Assembly: GCA_965248235.1 (NCBI GenBank)
Contig: CBDFIU010000004.1
Span: forward strand, 124,001-188,000
Direction of reading: 5' to 3'
DNA length: 64,000 bases
Source of the DNA: UBA6623 sp965248235
GTDB lineage: Bacteria > Acidobacteriota > Terriglobia > Bryobacterales > UBA6623
Position numbers and translations under genes: made by a program
In this document: in pieces, positions 45,435-53,020 of the stretch
Layout: the number at the start of each line of letters is the position of its first letter
Position numbering within the stretch: the stretch's first letter is position 1
Notes under the pieces: model-generated
What the model was told of the DNA's origin: nothing
The model's database searches: none
Seen by the model: the letters and a program-made list of their open reading frames with translations, nothing else

Positions 45435-46667
45435 CTAGCGTTCCCTGATCACGGTATCGAGTGCCGTCAACGGCTGGTCGCCTTGCTGCTCTAGAAAGGC
45501 CTCCAGGCCCGCCGGAATTCCGAAATGATCGCGCGGACCGATGTCCGATTCCGCCGGGCCGATGCGCACATGCCCGCGGCCCCCAATCACTGAAACGATA
45601 CGAAAGCAGTCGAGATCATAGTGCATGCCGCCGGCGTTGATCCGCGCCGCGGCCAATTCCAACCCGCCGCTGCCGTCGCGGTCCGTCACTGACGCCGGGA
45701 TCAGAACATTGCGGCGGGTGGGGCTGGATCGGGCCGCGGCGCGAATCTCGCGTTCTAGATAAACCGTCGAACCCATCTTCCAACTGTCGCGGTCGGTTTC
45801 AACGAGTTTGTCGAACGCGATCGGCCGCGGAACCACATCGGCGAAGACGCCCCACCCGGCGTACTTCAATGATCCAAAGATAAACGGAACGTGGTGAATC
45901 GCCTCGCCCCGATTCACCCAACCGTGTCGCGTCATTGGCGGGATCGGCAGCGCGTAGCCCTCGTCGACGTAGGCCTTGGCTTCTCCCAATACCATGTAGC
46001 CTTGCAAAGGTTCGTAACCCAGATGAATTTCGACACCGTAGCGATGTAGGTGATTGGGGACATCGCGGTGCTCGGCGCTTAGGTAGGCCAGGTTCCAGGA
46101 ATGATGGTCGCCGTAGACGAGCGGCACGATCGTGATGCCGAGATTGGGAACGACGAAGCTGCCGAGTTCGGGGGCGTGCGTGTCTTGGGTGAGCGAGATG
46201 CCGTCGCCGCCGGTGATCGCGCCGATCGAAGACACCAAAGCTTTTCCGAAGCGCGCCAAGGCGGGCTCCCGCGACGCCTCATAGGCTTGATTGATTGCGT
46301 CGACAACGCGTTTCACGCCGGTGTCGTATCCGGTGAACGTCGAAACGACGGCGCGGAAATCGTCGGGCACCGGGTCCATGCCGCGATGGGTCAGGTCTTC
46401 GAGTTCCTCGACGGCCCTTTGGATATGGGCTCGCGCCACGGCGTCCGTCGAGCGGTGCGCCCGCAAGGCTTCCCCGACGGCGTGAAACGAGCCGATAATG
46501 TGGCCTCGGAAGCCGTAGCTGTAAAGACGAGCGAAAGCAATATCGTCTGGGGACACAAGGTCGGCGCGGCGACCCTGGCGATGGCTTTCGAGCGCGGCTT
46601 CGGAAAGCCGCCGATAGGTCGAACTGAAGGGGAGCTGAAACACCGTGAGACGTTCAAGCTTAGCCAA
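45435..46667 (-). CDS. Bicupin-like protein of unknown function
   Basis: About 410 residues. The middle (about 195-265: HLHRYGVEIHLGYEPLQGYMVLGEAKAYVDEGYALPIPPMTRHGWVN) and the C-terminus (about 350-405: CFRIVSVIGGRGHVRIGPAESDIGPRDHFGIPAGL) have cupin-barrel patterns with candidate metal histidines. The N-terminal 190 residues are helical and unrecognised. The start is uncertain: TTG 46667 has no ribosome site. It follows the exported isomerase at 46714 by about 46 bases on the same strand, which suggests a linked role in sugar metabolism. Confidence 0.6.
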   Translation of the reverse strand: MAKLERLTVFQLPFSSTYRRLSEAALESHRQGRRADLVSPDDIAFARLYSYGFRGHIIGSFHAVGEALRAHRSTDAVARAHIQRAVEELEDLTHRGMDPVPDDFRAVVSTFTGYDTGVKRVVDAINQAYEASREPALARFGKALVSSIGAITGGDGISLTQDTHAPELGSFVVPNLGITIVPLVYGDHHSWNLAYLSAEHRDVPNHLHRYGVEIHLGYEPLQGYMVLGEAKAYVDEGYALPIPPMTRHGWVNRGEAIHHVPFIFGSLKYAGWGVFADVVPRPIAFDKLVETDRDSWKMGSTVYLEREIRAAARSSPTRRNVLIPASVTDRDGSGGLELAAARINAGGMHYDLDCFRIVSVIGGRGHVRIGPAESDIGPRDHFGIPAGLEAFLEQQGDQPLTALDTVIRER

Positions 46668-46713
46668 AGTTCACGGAAAACGCCAACGCGTTGTTGTGTA
46701 GCGGACGCCGACG

Positions 46714-47574
46714 CTACGCGCCCGCCAAAACGCCGCGCATGTAGCCGTAAGACTCCGCCATGCCGGGTAGCGGATCGTTCTCTTCGCCTTCCCACTCGAG
46801 GGCTACCTGATAGGAGAAATTCAACTCGACCAAGGTCCGCAGGATGGCCGGGTGATCGATGACGCCTCGGCCAAGGGGAGTCATCGGCGGCTGCTCGCCG
46901 GTCGCGGTGACATCCTTCATGTGAACATCGTAAAGTCGAGAGGAGACGGCCTTGAGCGCCGCGACGGGATCTTCGGCCAAACGAAAAGTGTGACCCACGT
47001 CGACGCAGCAGCCGATCCGTTTATCCAAACCTTGGATCGCTTTGAAGACACCGGTGGGCGAAGGGAAATTTTCATCCTCGGGGCCGTGGTTGTGAATCGC
47101 TACCTTTAGGTCGTCGTAATCGCGAATGACGCGGTCGATGGTTTCCAGCGCATCGCGTCGGGGACCGGAGACCGCGACGGGCGCACCGACGTCGACACAA
47201 TAGTCGAAGGTATCGCGGACCTGCTTTTCGTCGCCCGTGAGCTCCAAGACGCCACATCCCATCAATTCCAAACCGGCATCGGCGACCTTGCGGCCGACCT
47301 CCCGGCGCCGGCTCTTGGTGCTGTCGAGAGGCAAATGATACGACTTCAGCGAAATGTAGCGAACGCCGAAGCGCTGGAGCGCGGCGATCGTCTCATCGAG
47401 ACTAAGCTTGCGGGTTGTGTAGGAGGTCAGGCCGACTTTGAGGCCCCCAAAGTCGTCGCCGGAGGGCTTAACGGGCCACTGCTTCGGTGCGCCCGCCGCC
47501 CCGAAAGCGCCGGCCAACCCAAAGGCGGTCAGCTTCAATGCGTCTCGGCGATGAGGATTTCTGTTCCTGGGCAT
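46714..47574 (-). CDS. Exported sugar-phosphate isomerase/epimerase-like TIM barrel
   Basis: 286 residues. Tat-type leader (RNPHRRDALKLTAFGLAGAFGAAGA) followed by an AP-endonuclease-2-type barrel: VGLTSYTTRKLSLDETIAALQRFGVRYISLKSYHLPL, VAIHNHGPEDE, GCCVDVGHTFRLAEDP, LYDVHMKDVTATG, LEWEGEENDPLPGM. Metal-binding E, D and H residues of the family are present. ATG 47574 has AAGGAG nine bases ahead. Likely acts on a sugar or inositol derivative outside the cytoplasm. Upstream of the bicupin gene in one probable transcript. Confidence 0.82.
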   Translation of the reverse strand: MPRNRNPHRRDALKLTAFGLAGAFGAAGAPKQWPVKPSGDDFGGLKVGLTSYTTRKLSLDETIAALQRFGVRYISLKSYHLPLDSTKSRRREVGRKVADAGLELMGCGVLELTGDEKQVRDTFDYCVDVGAPVAVSGPRRDALETIDRVIRDYDDLKVAIHNHGPEDENFPSPTGVFKAIQGLDKRIGCCVDVGHTFRLAEDPVAALKAVSSRLYDVHMKDVTATGEQPPMTPLGRGVIDHPAILRTLVELNFSYQVALEWEGEENDPLPGMAESYGYMRGVLAGA

Positions 47575-47638
47575 ACTGCATACTCCTTTGGATTCCATTT
47601 AGCGCGCCAACAGGCCCGACGTCGGGTTCCCTAGAACA

Positions 47639-48313
47639 CTAGAACACTTTCTTGCTCAGTTTCGGGATTTCAAACCGAGCTGTGTCGGCCACGGCCATCA
47701 CGGCCATCACGCCGGCTTGAATCGGATCGGTGACGACGAGGTCCGCCGCCTCGGGAACCGAACCCGCCATATTGAGCGAGATCACGAACAGGCCCTGGCG
47801 TTGCACCTCGCGCACGGCGTCTTCGATCTCACCGCCCATCAATGCGCCGGCCAGCACCACCGCCCGAGCCCGCGGCAGCCGCGCCACGCCGCGAACGGCC
47901 TCGGCTAGAGCCTTTTCGCCAACCAGCGGAATCGTATCGACCGAGATCCGCTCGCCGCGTAAATTGTGACGATCGGCCTCCGACACCGCACCGACAGCGA
48001 CTTGGCCCACTTGCGCGCCGCCGCCGATGATGATAATGCGCTTGCCGAAGACGGTCTTGAGGCTCGGCTTCTCCTCGGCCTCGATAACGGTCGGCAAGGC
48101 CCGTAGGCCTTCGAGTAAATTCGCCGGATCGGCGATCTCGGAAACCTCGAAATAAACGTGCTCGACGGCCTTGCGACTGTCGAGGATCGCCATCCAGGAA
48201 ATGTTGCCCCCGGCCCGCGAGATCACGCCCGTCAACTCGTGCAGCACGCCGCGCTCGTTGCGCACCGTTACCGCCAGCGCAAACGATTCAATGTTCAAGG
48301 AATCATCCGACAT
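47639..48313 (-). CDS. ACT-domain protein with DUF5612-like C-terminus
   Basis: 224 residues. Residues about 8-85 are an ACT regulatory domain (FALAVTVRNERGVLHELTGVISRAGGNI). The rest is a Rossmann-like domain: KRIIIIGGGAQVGQVAVGAVSEADRHNLRGERISVDTIPLVGE, AVVLAGALMGG, ADLVVTDPIQAGVMAVMAVADTA. The combination is found in archaea and bacteria as a conserved protein of unknown role, presumably sensing an amino acid or other small ligand. Alone on its strand between the isomerase and the sigma factor. Confidence 0.78.
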   Translation of the reverse strand: MSDDSLNIESFALAVTVRNERGVLHELTGVISRAGGNISWMAILDSRKAVEHVYFEVSEIADPANLLEGLRALPTVIEAEEKPSLKTVFGKRIIIIGGGAQVGQVAVGAVSEADRHNLRGERISVDTIPLVGEKALAEAVRGVARLPRARAVVLAGALMGGEIEDAVREVQRQGLFVISLNMAGSVPEAADLVVTDPIQAGVMAVMAVADTARFEIPKLSKKVF

Positions 48314-48628
48314 GGGGACCCGCGGGCTGGCGCCGACCGAAGCAAGACGAGAAGTGGCCGGCCGCCCTTCAGTATAGCCGCGGGCGCTCGAACAGAACCC
48401 TGAGTTTATTGCGCCCGCGCGCCGGGACCCAAGGCCGGCGGCGGAATGCCGGGTTGGGTCGGATATTCCCGCGGCCGGGTGGCGGACGGGTCGTGGGTGA
48501 TTGCGGTATGCGGCCGGCTCAGAGGCGGCCGCTACCGTTGGCTAAGAGCGGCACGAAGGCCGGTCGTTATCGGATATTTAGCGGGCGCGCGGGCGGGCGT
48601 TGCCCTGGAGGCATTACGGCCTCCAAGG
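48314..48628. other. Intergenic region downstream of the sigma factor gene
   Basis: No gene is seen. 48605-48626 forms a hairpin (TGGAGGC/GCCTCCA) immediately after the fliA stop on the reverse strand; without a T-run it is at best a weak terminator. Palindromic CGGCCGGGTGG-type runs precede it. Confidence 0.4.
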
Positions 48629-49426
48629 CTACGCCTGGCGCGCTTCCTCGATAAAGATCGTCGCCGAAGGATAGCCGAACCCGCGCAAGGCCGCGCCCAA
48701 CTTTTCAAGCGCGCTCTTATGGATTTGAGATACTCGGCTTTCGTTCACGCCTAGTTCGTTGCCGATCTCCTTCATGGTGCGCTCGTGGTCGTAGTAGAGC
48801 TGGATCACGGTTTGATATCGGGGAGGCAAGGTACCGATGGCCTTCTCGAGAACCTCGCGCAACTGGCGGTTGGCGAACAGCTCGTCGGGGCGCCGTTCGT
48901 TGGTCTCGGTGGCTTCGGCGAAACTGGAGTGATCGGGACGCTCGACGCGATGCGGCTGGCCGTTGGTCAGCCCGGCTTTGTAGAGTTCCGATTTCAGTCG
49001 GCCGAGCTGCTCCTCGCTGACGCCCATCTTCTTGGCGACTTCCGCCTCGCTCGGACCCCGGCCCAGCTCTTGCGCCAGTTTCTGCGTCATTCCCTCGATG
49101 GACTTAAAACGCTTGCGCAAGTCTCGCGACGCCCAATCGAGCTGACGAAGGCTATCGAGAATGGCGCCGCGAATACGGTGCTTGGCATATAGATGAAAGA
49201 CAACGTTCTTTCCGGGATTGTACTTTGCGACGGCGTCAAAAAGTCCCAGAATTCCGGCATGGATCAGGTCGTCAACCTCTACCTGCACCGGCAGATTATC
49301 GCGAATCCGGCCGGCTATGGCTTTGACTAACGGTAGGTGCTTGACAATCAAGGCGTCGCGATCTTGCTTCGACTCGATGGGGTGTGGAAGGGGGGTTTGG
49401 GCTTGTACAGCCGCTGACATCGGCAT
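48629..49426 (-). CDS. fliA: Sigma-28-type RNA polymerase sigma factor (FliA/WhiG family)
   Basis: 265 residues. Region 2 LPLVKAIAGRIRDNLPVQVEVDDLIHAGILGLFDAVAKYNPGKNVVFHLYAKHRIRGAILDSLRQLDWASRDLR is characteristic of FliA/WhiG rather than ECF factors. Region 3 (RGPSEAEVAKKMGVSEEQL) and region 4 (LPPRYQTVIQLYYDHERTMKEIGNELGVNESRVSQIHKSALEKL) follow. ATG 49426 has AGGAGG 12 bases ahead; an ATG two codons later is possible. No flagellar genes are in the window, so it may control motility genes elsewhere or another regulon. Confidence 0.88.
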   Translation of the reverse strand: MPMSAAVQAQTPLPHPIESKQDRDALIVKHLPLVKAIAGRIRDNLPVQVEVDDLIHAGILGLFDAVAKYNPGKNVVFHLYAKHRIRGAILDSLRQLDWASRDLRKRFKSIEGMTQKLAQELGRGPSEAEVAKKMGVSEEQLGRLKSELYKAGLTNGQPHRVERPDHSSFAEATETNERRPDELFANRQLREVLEKAIGTLPPRYQTVIQLYYDHERTMKEIGNELGVNESRVSQIHKSALEKLGAALRGFGYPSATIFIEEARQA

Positions 49427-49944
49427 GAAATTCTGTGGCCTCCTGAGCGAATGTTCGGTGCGCGGCAACCGATATGACGAACGGCCTCCGGTAGGTGTCC
49501 GCGGTCGGCGCCGCTGATAGCGGCGTCGGCCGGGGGATCCAACTCGCATTTCTCATCACCGACGGGCAAGCGGGCGACAGGCCGCCCATCTTTGGTTGTG
49601 CTTGCTCGCCGTGCTCAACGTACTATGCAAGTACGGCTATGCTAGTCAAGCAGCGTCCGCCTCGTACTGACGGACTTCTAATGCACATTGCCTTGCCTAC
49701 GCGATGAAAAAAGCGAGCTATCAATGGGCCTTCTCTCCTCGGACTTGCTCGCGGCACGCTTGTCTGCACAAGCCTTGCCACGACACGTCAAAGGCGTAAG
49801 TGCTTCAATTTCAATGGCGGGGGTTGTCAATCCTCTGTCACTTGTCAAGTTTTTGACGTTTCGGTGTCGGAAAATCTACCGCCGGCGCACCGCATCGGAC
49901 TAGACAAACTAGAACTCCACGGTCGGCGGCTCATAACCAGCGGT
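49427..49944. other. Long intergenic region
   Basis: 518 bases between fliA and IS copy 4 without a supported gene. 49498-49545 holds GC-rich inverted segments (GCGCCGCTGATAGCGGCG). 49800-49880 is AT-richer. Nothing else is seen. Confidence 0.4.
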
Positions 49945-50971
49945 GATGGATATTTACTTGACTCAGGTATTGGGAAATAGCCCCTACATGTTGTGGTCGT
50001 CCGTAGCGCGTGTCGCGGTGCCTCCGACCAGCGATTTGTAGGGTGCCGGTGGCACGGCGACGGCCTGTTGAACCAGGCGGTAAAAGAGCTTGCCTCGACT
50101 TCTGGACTTGCGGCGGTTGAAGCGGAAGGCGAATTCGTCGAGGTAGGAGTCGAGATGCTCGTGACTGACCGCTCCTTGATGCGTGCCCAGTATCCAGCGC
50201 TTCACTAACGACACCACGCGGTGCACCCGGGGGAGCAGTTTCGAGGCGCGCGCCGGTTGCCCCTCCAGGTAGCTCACCTCGTGGCGATAGCCGTCGCCTT
50301 CGAGCGGTTCGTATCCCAGCCAACCGTCGGTATGGACCACGCTGCCGGGTTCGATCGACTCGCCGACGAAGGCCATCAAGCTGTCCCCGGAGGCGTTGGG
50401 AATGGTGCGTATCCGAACCCGCCCGATGCCGGCACCATCTTCCTCGGCCGCTACTACAATCAGCGCCTCAGCGTCGGTTTGGCGACCGCGCACGCCCTCC
50501 TCCAAGCCTCCTAAGTAAGTCTCGTCAACCTCCACGCGCCCGCTGAGCCGATCGCGTCCGGGCCGCACCATGGCGCGCCGGAGCTTATGCAACCAAGTCC
50601 AGGCCGTTTTGTAGCTGCCCAGGCCCAACACCCGCTGCAAGCCCAGCGCGCTCGCCCCGTTCTTCTGGCTCGTGAGCCACCACATGGCTCGAAACCAACT
50701 CTGGAGGGGTTGGCGGGTGTCTTGAAATATTGTGCCCGCCGTTGGAGAAGCTTGATGCCCGCAGCCGGCGCACTCCAGCAGCGCTGTCCGCACCGCCCAC
50801 GCTTTGTCGTGCCCGCATCGCGGACAACGAAAACCCTCCGGCCAGCGGAGTTGACACAGATACTCTCGACAGGCCTGCTCGGTGGCGAAACGCGCCTCGA
50901 ACTCGGCCAGATTCCGAGGATAATCTTCCATTTCCCCGATCCTACATCTTGTGGTCACCTGAGTCACCATC
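49945..50971 (-). mobile_element. IS1595-family insertion sequence, copy 4 (damaged terminus)
   Basis: The end at 49945 is the standard repeat with one change (GATGGATATTT). At the other end CCTGAGTCA is followed by CCATC, so nine bases (AGTAAATAC) of the 24-bp terminal repeat are missing. The eight bases outside the two ends (CCAGCGGT and AAACCGTT) do not match. Probably not mobile as it stands. Confidence 0.88.
49984..50931 (-). CDS. IS1595-family transposase, copy 4
   Basis: 315 residues, one substitution (K155 to E) relative to copies 1-3. Because of the terminal deletion the frame runs open upstream to 51162, but the ATG at 50931 has the same context as in other copies. Confidence 0.9.
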   Translation of the reverse strand: MEDYPRNLAEFEARFATEQACREYLCQLRWPEGFRCPRCGHDKAWAVRTALLECAGCGHQASPTAGTIFQDTRQPLQSWFRAMWWLTSQKNGASALGLQRVLGLGSYKTAWTWLHKLRRAMVRPGRDRLSGRVEVDETYLGGLEEGVRGRQTDAEALIVVAAEEDGAGIGRVRIRTIPNASGDSLMAFVGESIEPGSVVHTDGWLGYEPLEGDGYRHEVSYLEGQPARASKLLPRVHRVVSLVKRWILGTHQGAVSHEHLDSYLDEFAFRFNRRKSRSRGKLFYRLVQQAVAVPPAPYKSLVGGTATRATDDHNM

Positions 50972-51017
50972 AAACCGTTTAGTAGCGAACGTATTCTGTA
51001 CTTAATTGTTGGACCGA

Positions 51018-51166
51018 TGCTTGCGTTGCCGCTGCTGATGGTGTCACTCTGGGTGTGGTTGTTGACCCGCGACGTGCGTGTTCCATACACCCCAGAACCA
51101 GAGACAGCGGACGCCGGACGAGAAGCGGTGAACGCCAACGAAAGAAAAGACCCGCCGTCCAACTAG
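51018..51166 (+). pseudogene. Membrane-anchored small ORF, probable 3' fragment next to IS copy 4
   Basis: The frame is open from just after the IS (FSSERILYLIVG...) through one hydrophobic segment (MLALPLLMVSLWVWLLT) to a polar tail ending PPSN. With an ATG at 51018 it would be 49 residues. A further coding-like tail (DAFDESPKLSNSPGEWKPKTWEELKAQ) lies in another frame to about 51262. Most likely the remains of a gene whose front was lost at the IS. Confidence 0.35.
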
Positions 51167-51378
51167 CGACGCGTTCGATGAATCGCCGAAGCTCAGCAAC
51201 TCGCCGGGCGAGTGGAAACCGAAGACGTGGGAAGAGTTGAAGGCGCAAGTCGACGACAAATAGCCGTCAAAGATTCTTGCCGCGATCGAATCGAAAACGG
51301 GCAAGAAGGTCAAGATGGTTGCCAGCCGCGGTTGAGCGATTGTACAACTACGTCACCCGTCATGGGCGGGCGTTTTCG

Positions 51379-51756
51379 CTAGTCTTCCTTGACAACCCTG
51401 TCCCCCAGCTTCAGCGTGAATTCCACCGGCCGATCTCCTGGGTTGACATCGCGCTCCTGCCGCTCAATGTAGCCGCGTTTCTTACCGACGCACTTGAGAT
51501 AGAAAATGGTTGCGGCGACATTCTTCTCGTCGATCAATTGGAAAAGTACGGCTTCGGCCCGATCGAGTCCGGCTTCTCGGGCTTCTTCTAGGGCCGTTCG
51601 TATCGCGGCCGATCGGTGGACGTAATCGTAAGCCCCCTTGCTCGTGCACCCCAAGGTTTCCGCCGTCTGCGTAATCAGGCCGCGGTTCTTACGGATCGCC
51701 CCAATGACTTGCGCCTCGGTGTACTTGCGACGCGAAAGTCTTTTTTTAGCCGGCAC
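51379..51756 (-). CDS. HTH protein resembling a phage terminase small subunit
   Basis: 125 residues. RKYTEAQVIGAIRKNRGLITQTAETLGCTSKGAYDYVHRSAAIRTALEEARE is a helix-turn-helix followed by LDRAEAVLFQLIDEKNVAATIFYLKCVGKKRGYIERQE, a combination seen in terminase-small-subunit-like and other phage-associated DNA-binding proteins. GTG start at 51756. No other phage genes adjoin it; it lies between IS copy 4 and tRNA-Arg and may be a remnant of an integrated element. Confidence 0.6.
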   Translation of the reverse strand: MPAKKRLSRRKYTEAQVIGAIRKNRGLITQTAETLGCTSKGAYDYVHRSAAIRTALEEAREAGLDRAEAVLFQLIDEKNVAATIFYLKCVGKKRGYIERQERDVNPGDRPVEFTLKLGDRVVKED

Positions 51757-51896
51757 AACGATAACCCATTCGGAGCTGGCTCCTGGTCATCAAATGGTCA
51801 TCAAAACTCATCGCCGTTCGTCCCCCTGTTCGACTATATGGCGAGACGCACGGGTACCTGGCGAACTTCTAACTGATTGAAAATAAAGCAAATAAA

Positions 51897-51973
51897 TGGT
51901 AGGCCCGGCAGGATTCGAACCTGCGACCTGCCGCTTAGGAGGCGGCCGCTCTATCCAGCTGAGCTACGAGCCC
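51897..51973 (-). tRNA. tRNA-Arg (anticodon CCT)
   Basis: Reverse strand. D-arm TAGCTCAGCTGGATAGAGC, anticodon loop CTCCTAA with anticodon CCT, T-arm GGTTCGAAT, acceptor GGGCTCG with CGGGCCT (two G-U pairs), discriminator A and CCA encoded. Confidence 0.95.
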
Positions 51974-52097
51974 ACGGTTGTCGGTCGGCCGAAGAGGACC
52001 CCACTAATCTTAGTCTAGCAAAGTAGTTGAAAACCTCCGCCGGTGAACGCGGTGTTGCGGGCATGGCGGCGGCGCGCGCCAAGGCGTACGCCGCCCA

Positions 52098-52354
52098 AAG
52101 CGTACCTTCAACGGCGATAACGCCGGTGAGTTCGCACTGTTCGTGGAGGCCGGAATGCGGCCCATCGAGGCCATTCGCTCGGCGACCTTGCACACGGCGA
52201 TGCTGCTGGGTGTCACTGAAAGCCTTGGGACGATTGATGTCGGTAAGTTGGCCGATATTGTCGCCACGCCCGGCAACCCGGTTAGAGGATATCGCCGTGA
52301 AGACCAAGGTCTCCTTAGTCATGAAAGACGGCGTGGTTTACAAGAGGCCTTGAG
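52098..52354 (+). pseudogene. Amidohydrolase C-terminal remnant, frameshifted
   Basis: NGDNAGEFALFVEAGMRPIEAIRSATLHTAMLLGVTESLGTIDVGKLADIVATPGNPV is the end of an imidazolonepropionase-like amidohydrolase. At about 52282 the frame is lost; one frame over it resumes EDIAVKTKVSLVMKDGVVYKRP and stops at 52354. The metal-binding front of the enzyme is absent upstream, where tRNA-Arg lies. Confidence 0.68.
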
Positions 52355-52428
52355 CCGGCGCCTCGCCGAATTTGCACTTATCCGATTCGATGCGGCACTC
52401 TAGGAGAACAAGGAAGGTGGAATCCGAA

Positions 52429-52815
52429 ATGACATACGGCAAATTCGTTGCAGTGGCCGCGCTGGCGGCCTGGACGGTGCTCTCGACGTCGGCCGAGGTG
52501 CGCCGGTTTGACGGCCCTGGACCGGTGGAAATTCATGTCCACGCCAAAGCCAAGCCGCACAACTCGCTCGAGAAAACGTTTCGCGAGCAGTTCTATCCGG
52601 CCATTAGTAAGCAAGAAGGGTTTCTGCACTGCGATCTGCTGAGCTCGCCCAAACAGCAGCGTTCCTACATTGTCACCATCGCCTTCGAGAGCGAAGACCT
52701 TCGCTTGAAGTGGGCAAACTCGCCATTGCATCAGGAAGTCTGGCCAAAGATGCAAGTGAATTTTGAAGAAAGCAGTTTGTCGGTCGAAGCGTTCGGGTTG
52801 GTGTCACCGAAGTGA
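52429..52815 (+). CDS. Exported antibiotic-biosynthesis-monooxygenase-like protein
   Basis: 128 residues. Signal peptide (VAVAALAAWTVLSTSAE), then a small ferredoxin-like barrel: VEIHVHAKAKPHNSLEKTFREQFYPAISKQEGFLHCDLL and YIVTIAFESEDLRLKWANSPLHQEVWP resemble the ABM fold of dimeric haem- or quinone-handling monooxygenases and degrading enzymes. Activity not predictable. ATG 52429 has an AGGAAGGTGG stretch ahead. Confidence 0.7.
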   Translation: MTYGKFVAVAALAAWTVLSTSAEVRRFDGPGPVEIHVHAKAKPHNSLEKTFREQFYPAISKQEGFLHCDLLSSPKQQRSYIVTIAFESEDLRLKWANSPLHQEVWPKMQVNFEESSLSVEAFGLVSPK

Positions 52816-52867
52816 CGTCGTAATCACCCTGGCAACAGCGCGCCGGAGAGCGGTGGGTGTGCGACAT

Positions 52868-52995
52868 AAATGTGGAAGCCCTTCTCGCAATGCGAACAAT
52901 AGAATCAGAGCCCTGAGCGCAAGCGACGGGCTGAGCGACCGAGTACCAAACTCCGGGGCACGGTACGACACAGTCCCCATTTTTCGCGGCCCTTG
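52868..52995 (-). repeat. Dispersed repeat family B copy with REP-like end
   Basis: On the reverse strand it reads ATGGGGACTGTGTCGTACC, then CGGTCGCTCAGCCCGTCGCT and GCGAGAAGGGCTTCCAC. The middle matches 37213-37290, the far part matches 15397-15440, and the front resembles the family A repeat end at 15469. Confidence 0.5.
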
Positions 52996-53020
52996 AGATG
53001 TATTCCCCGATTCGAGCTGT

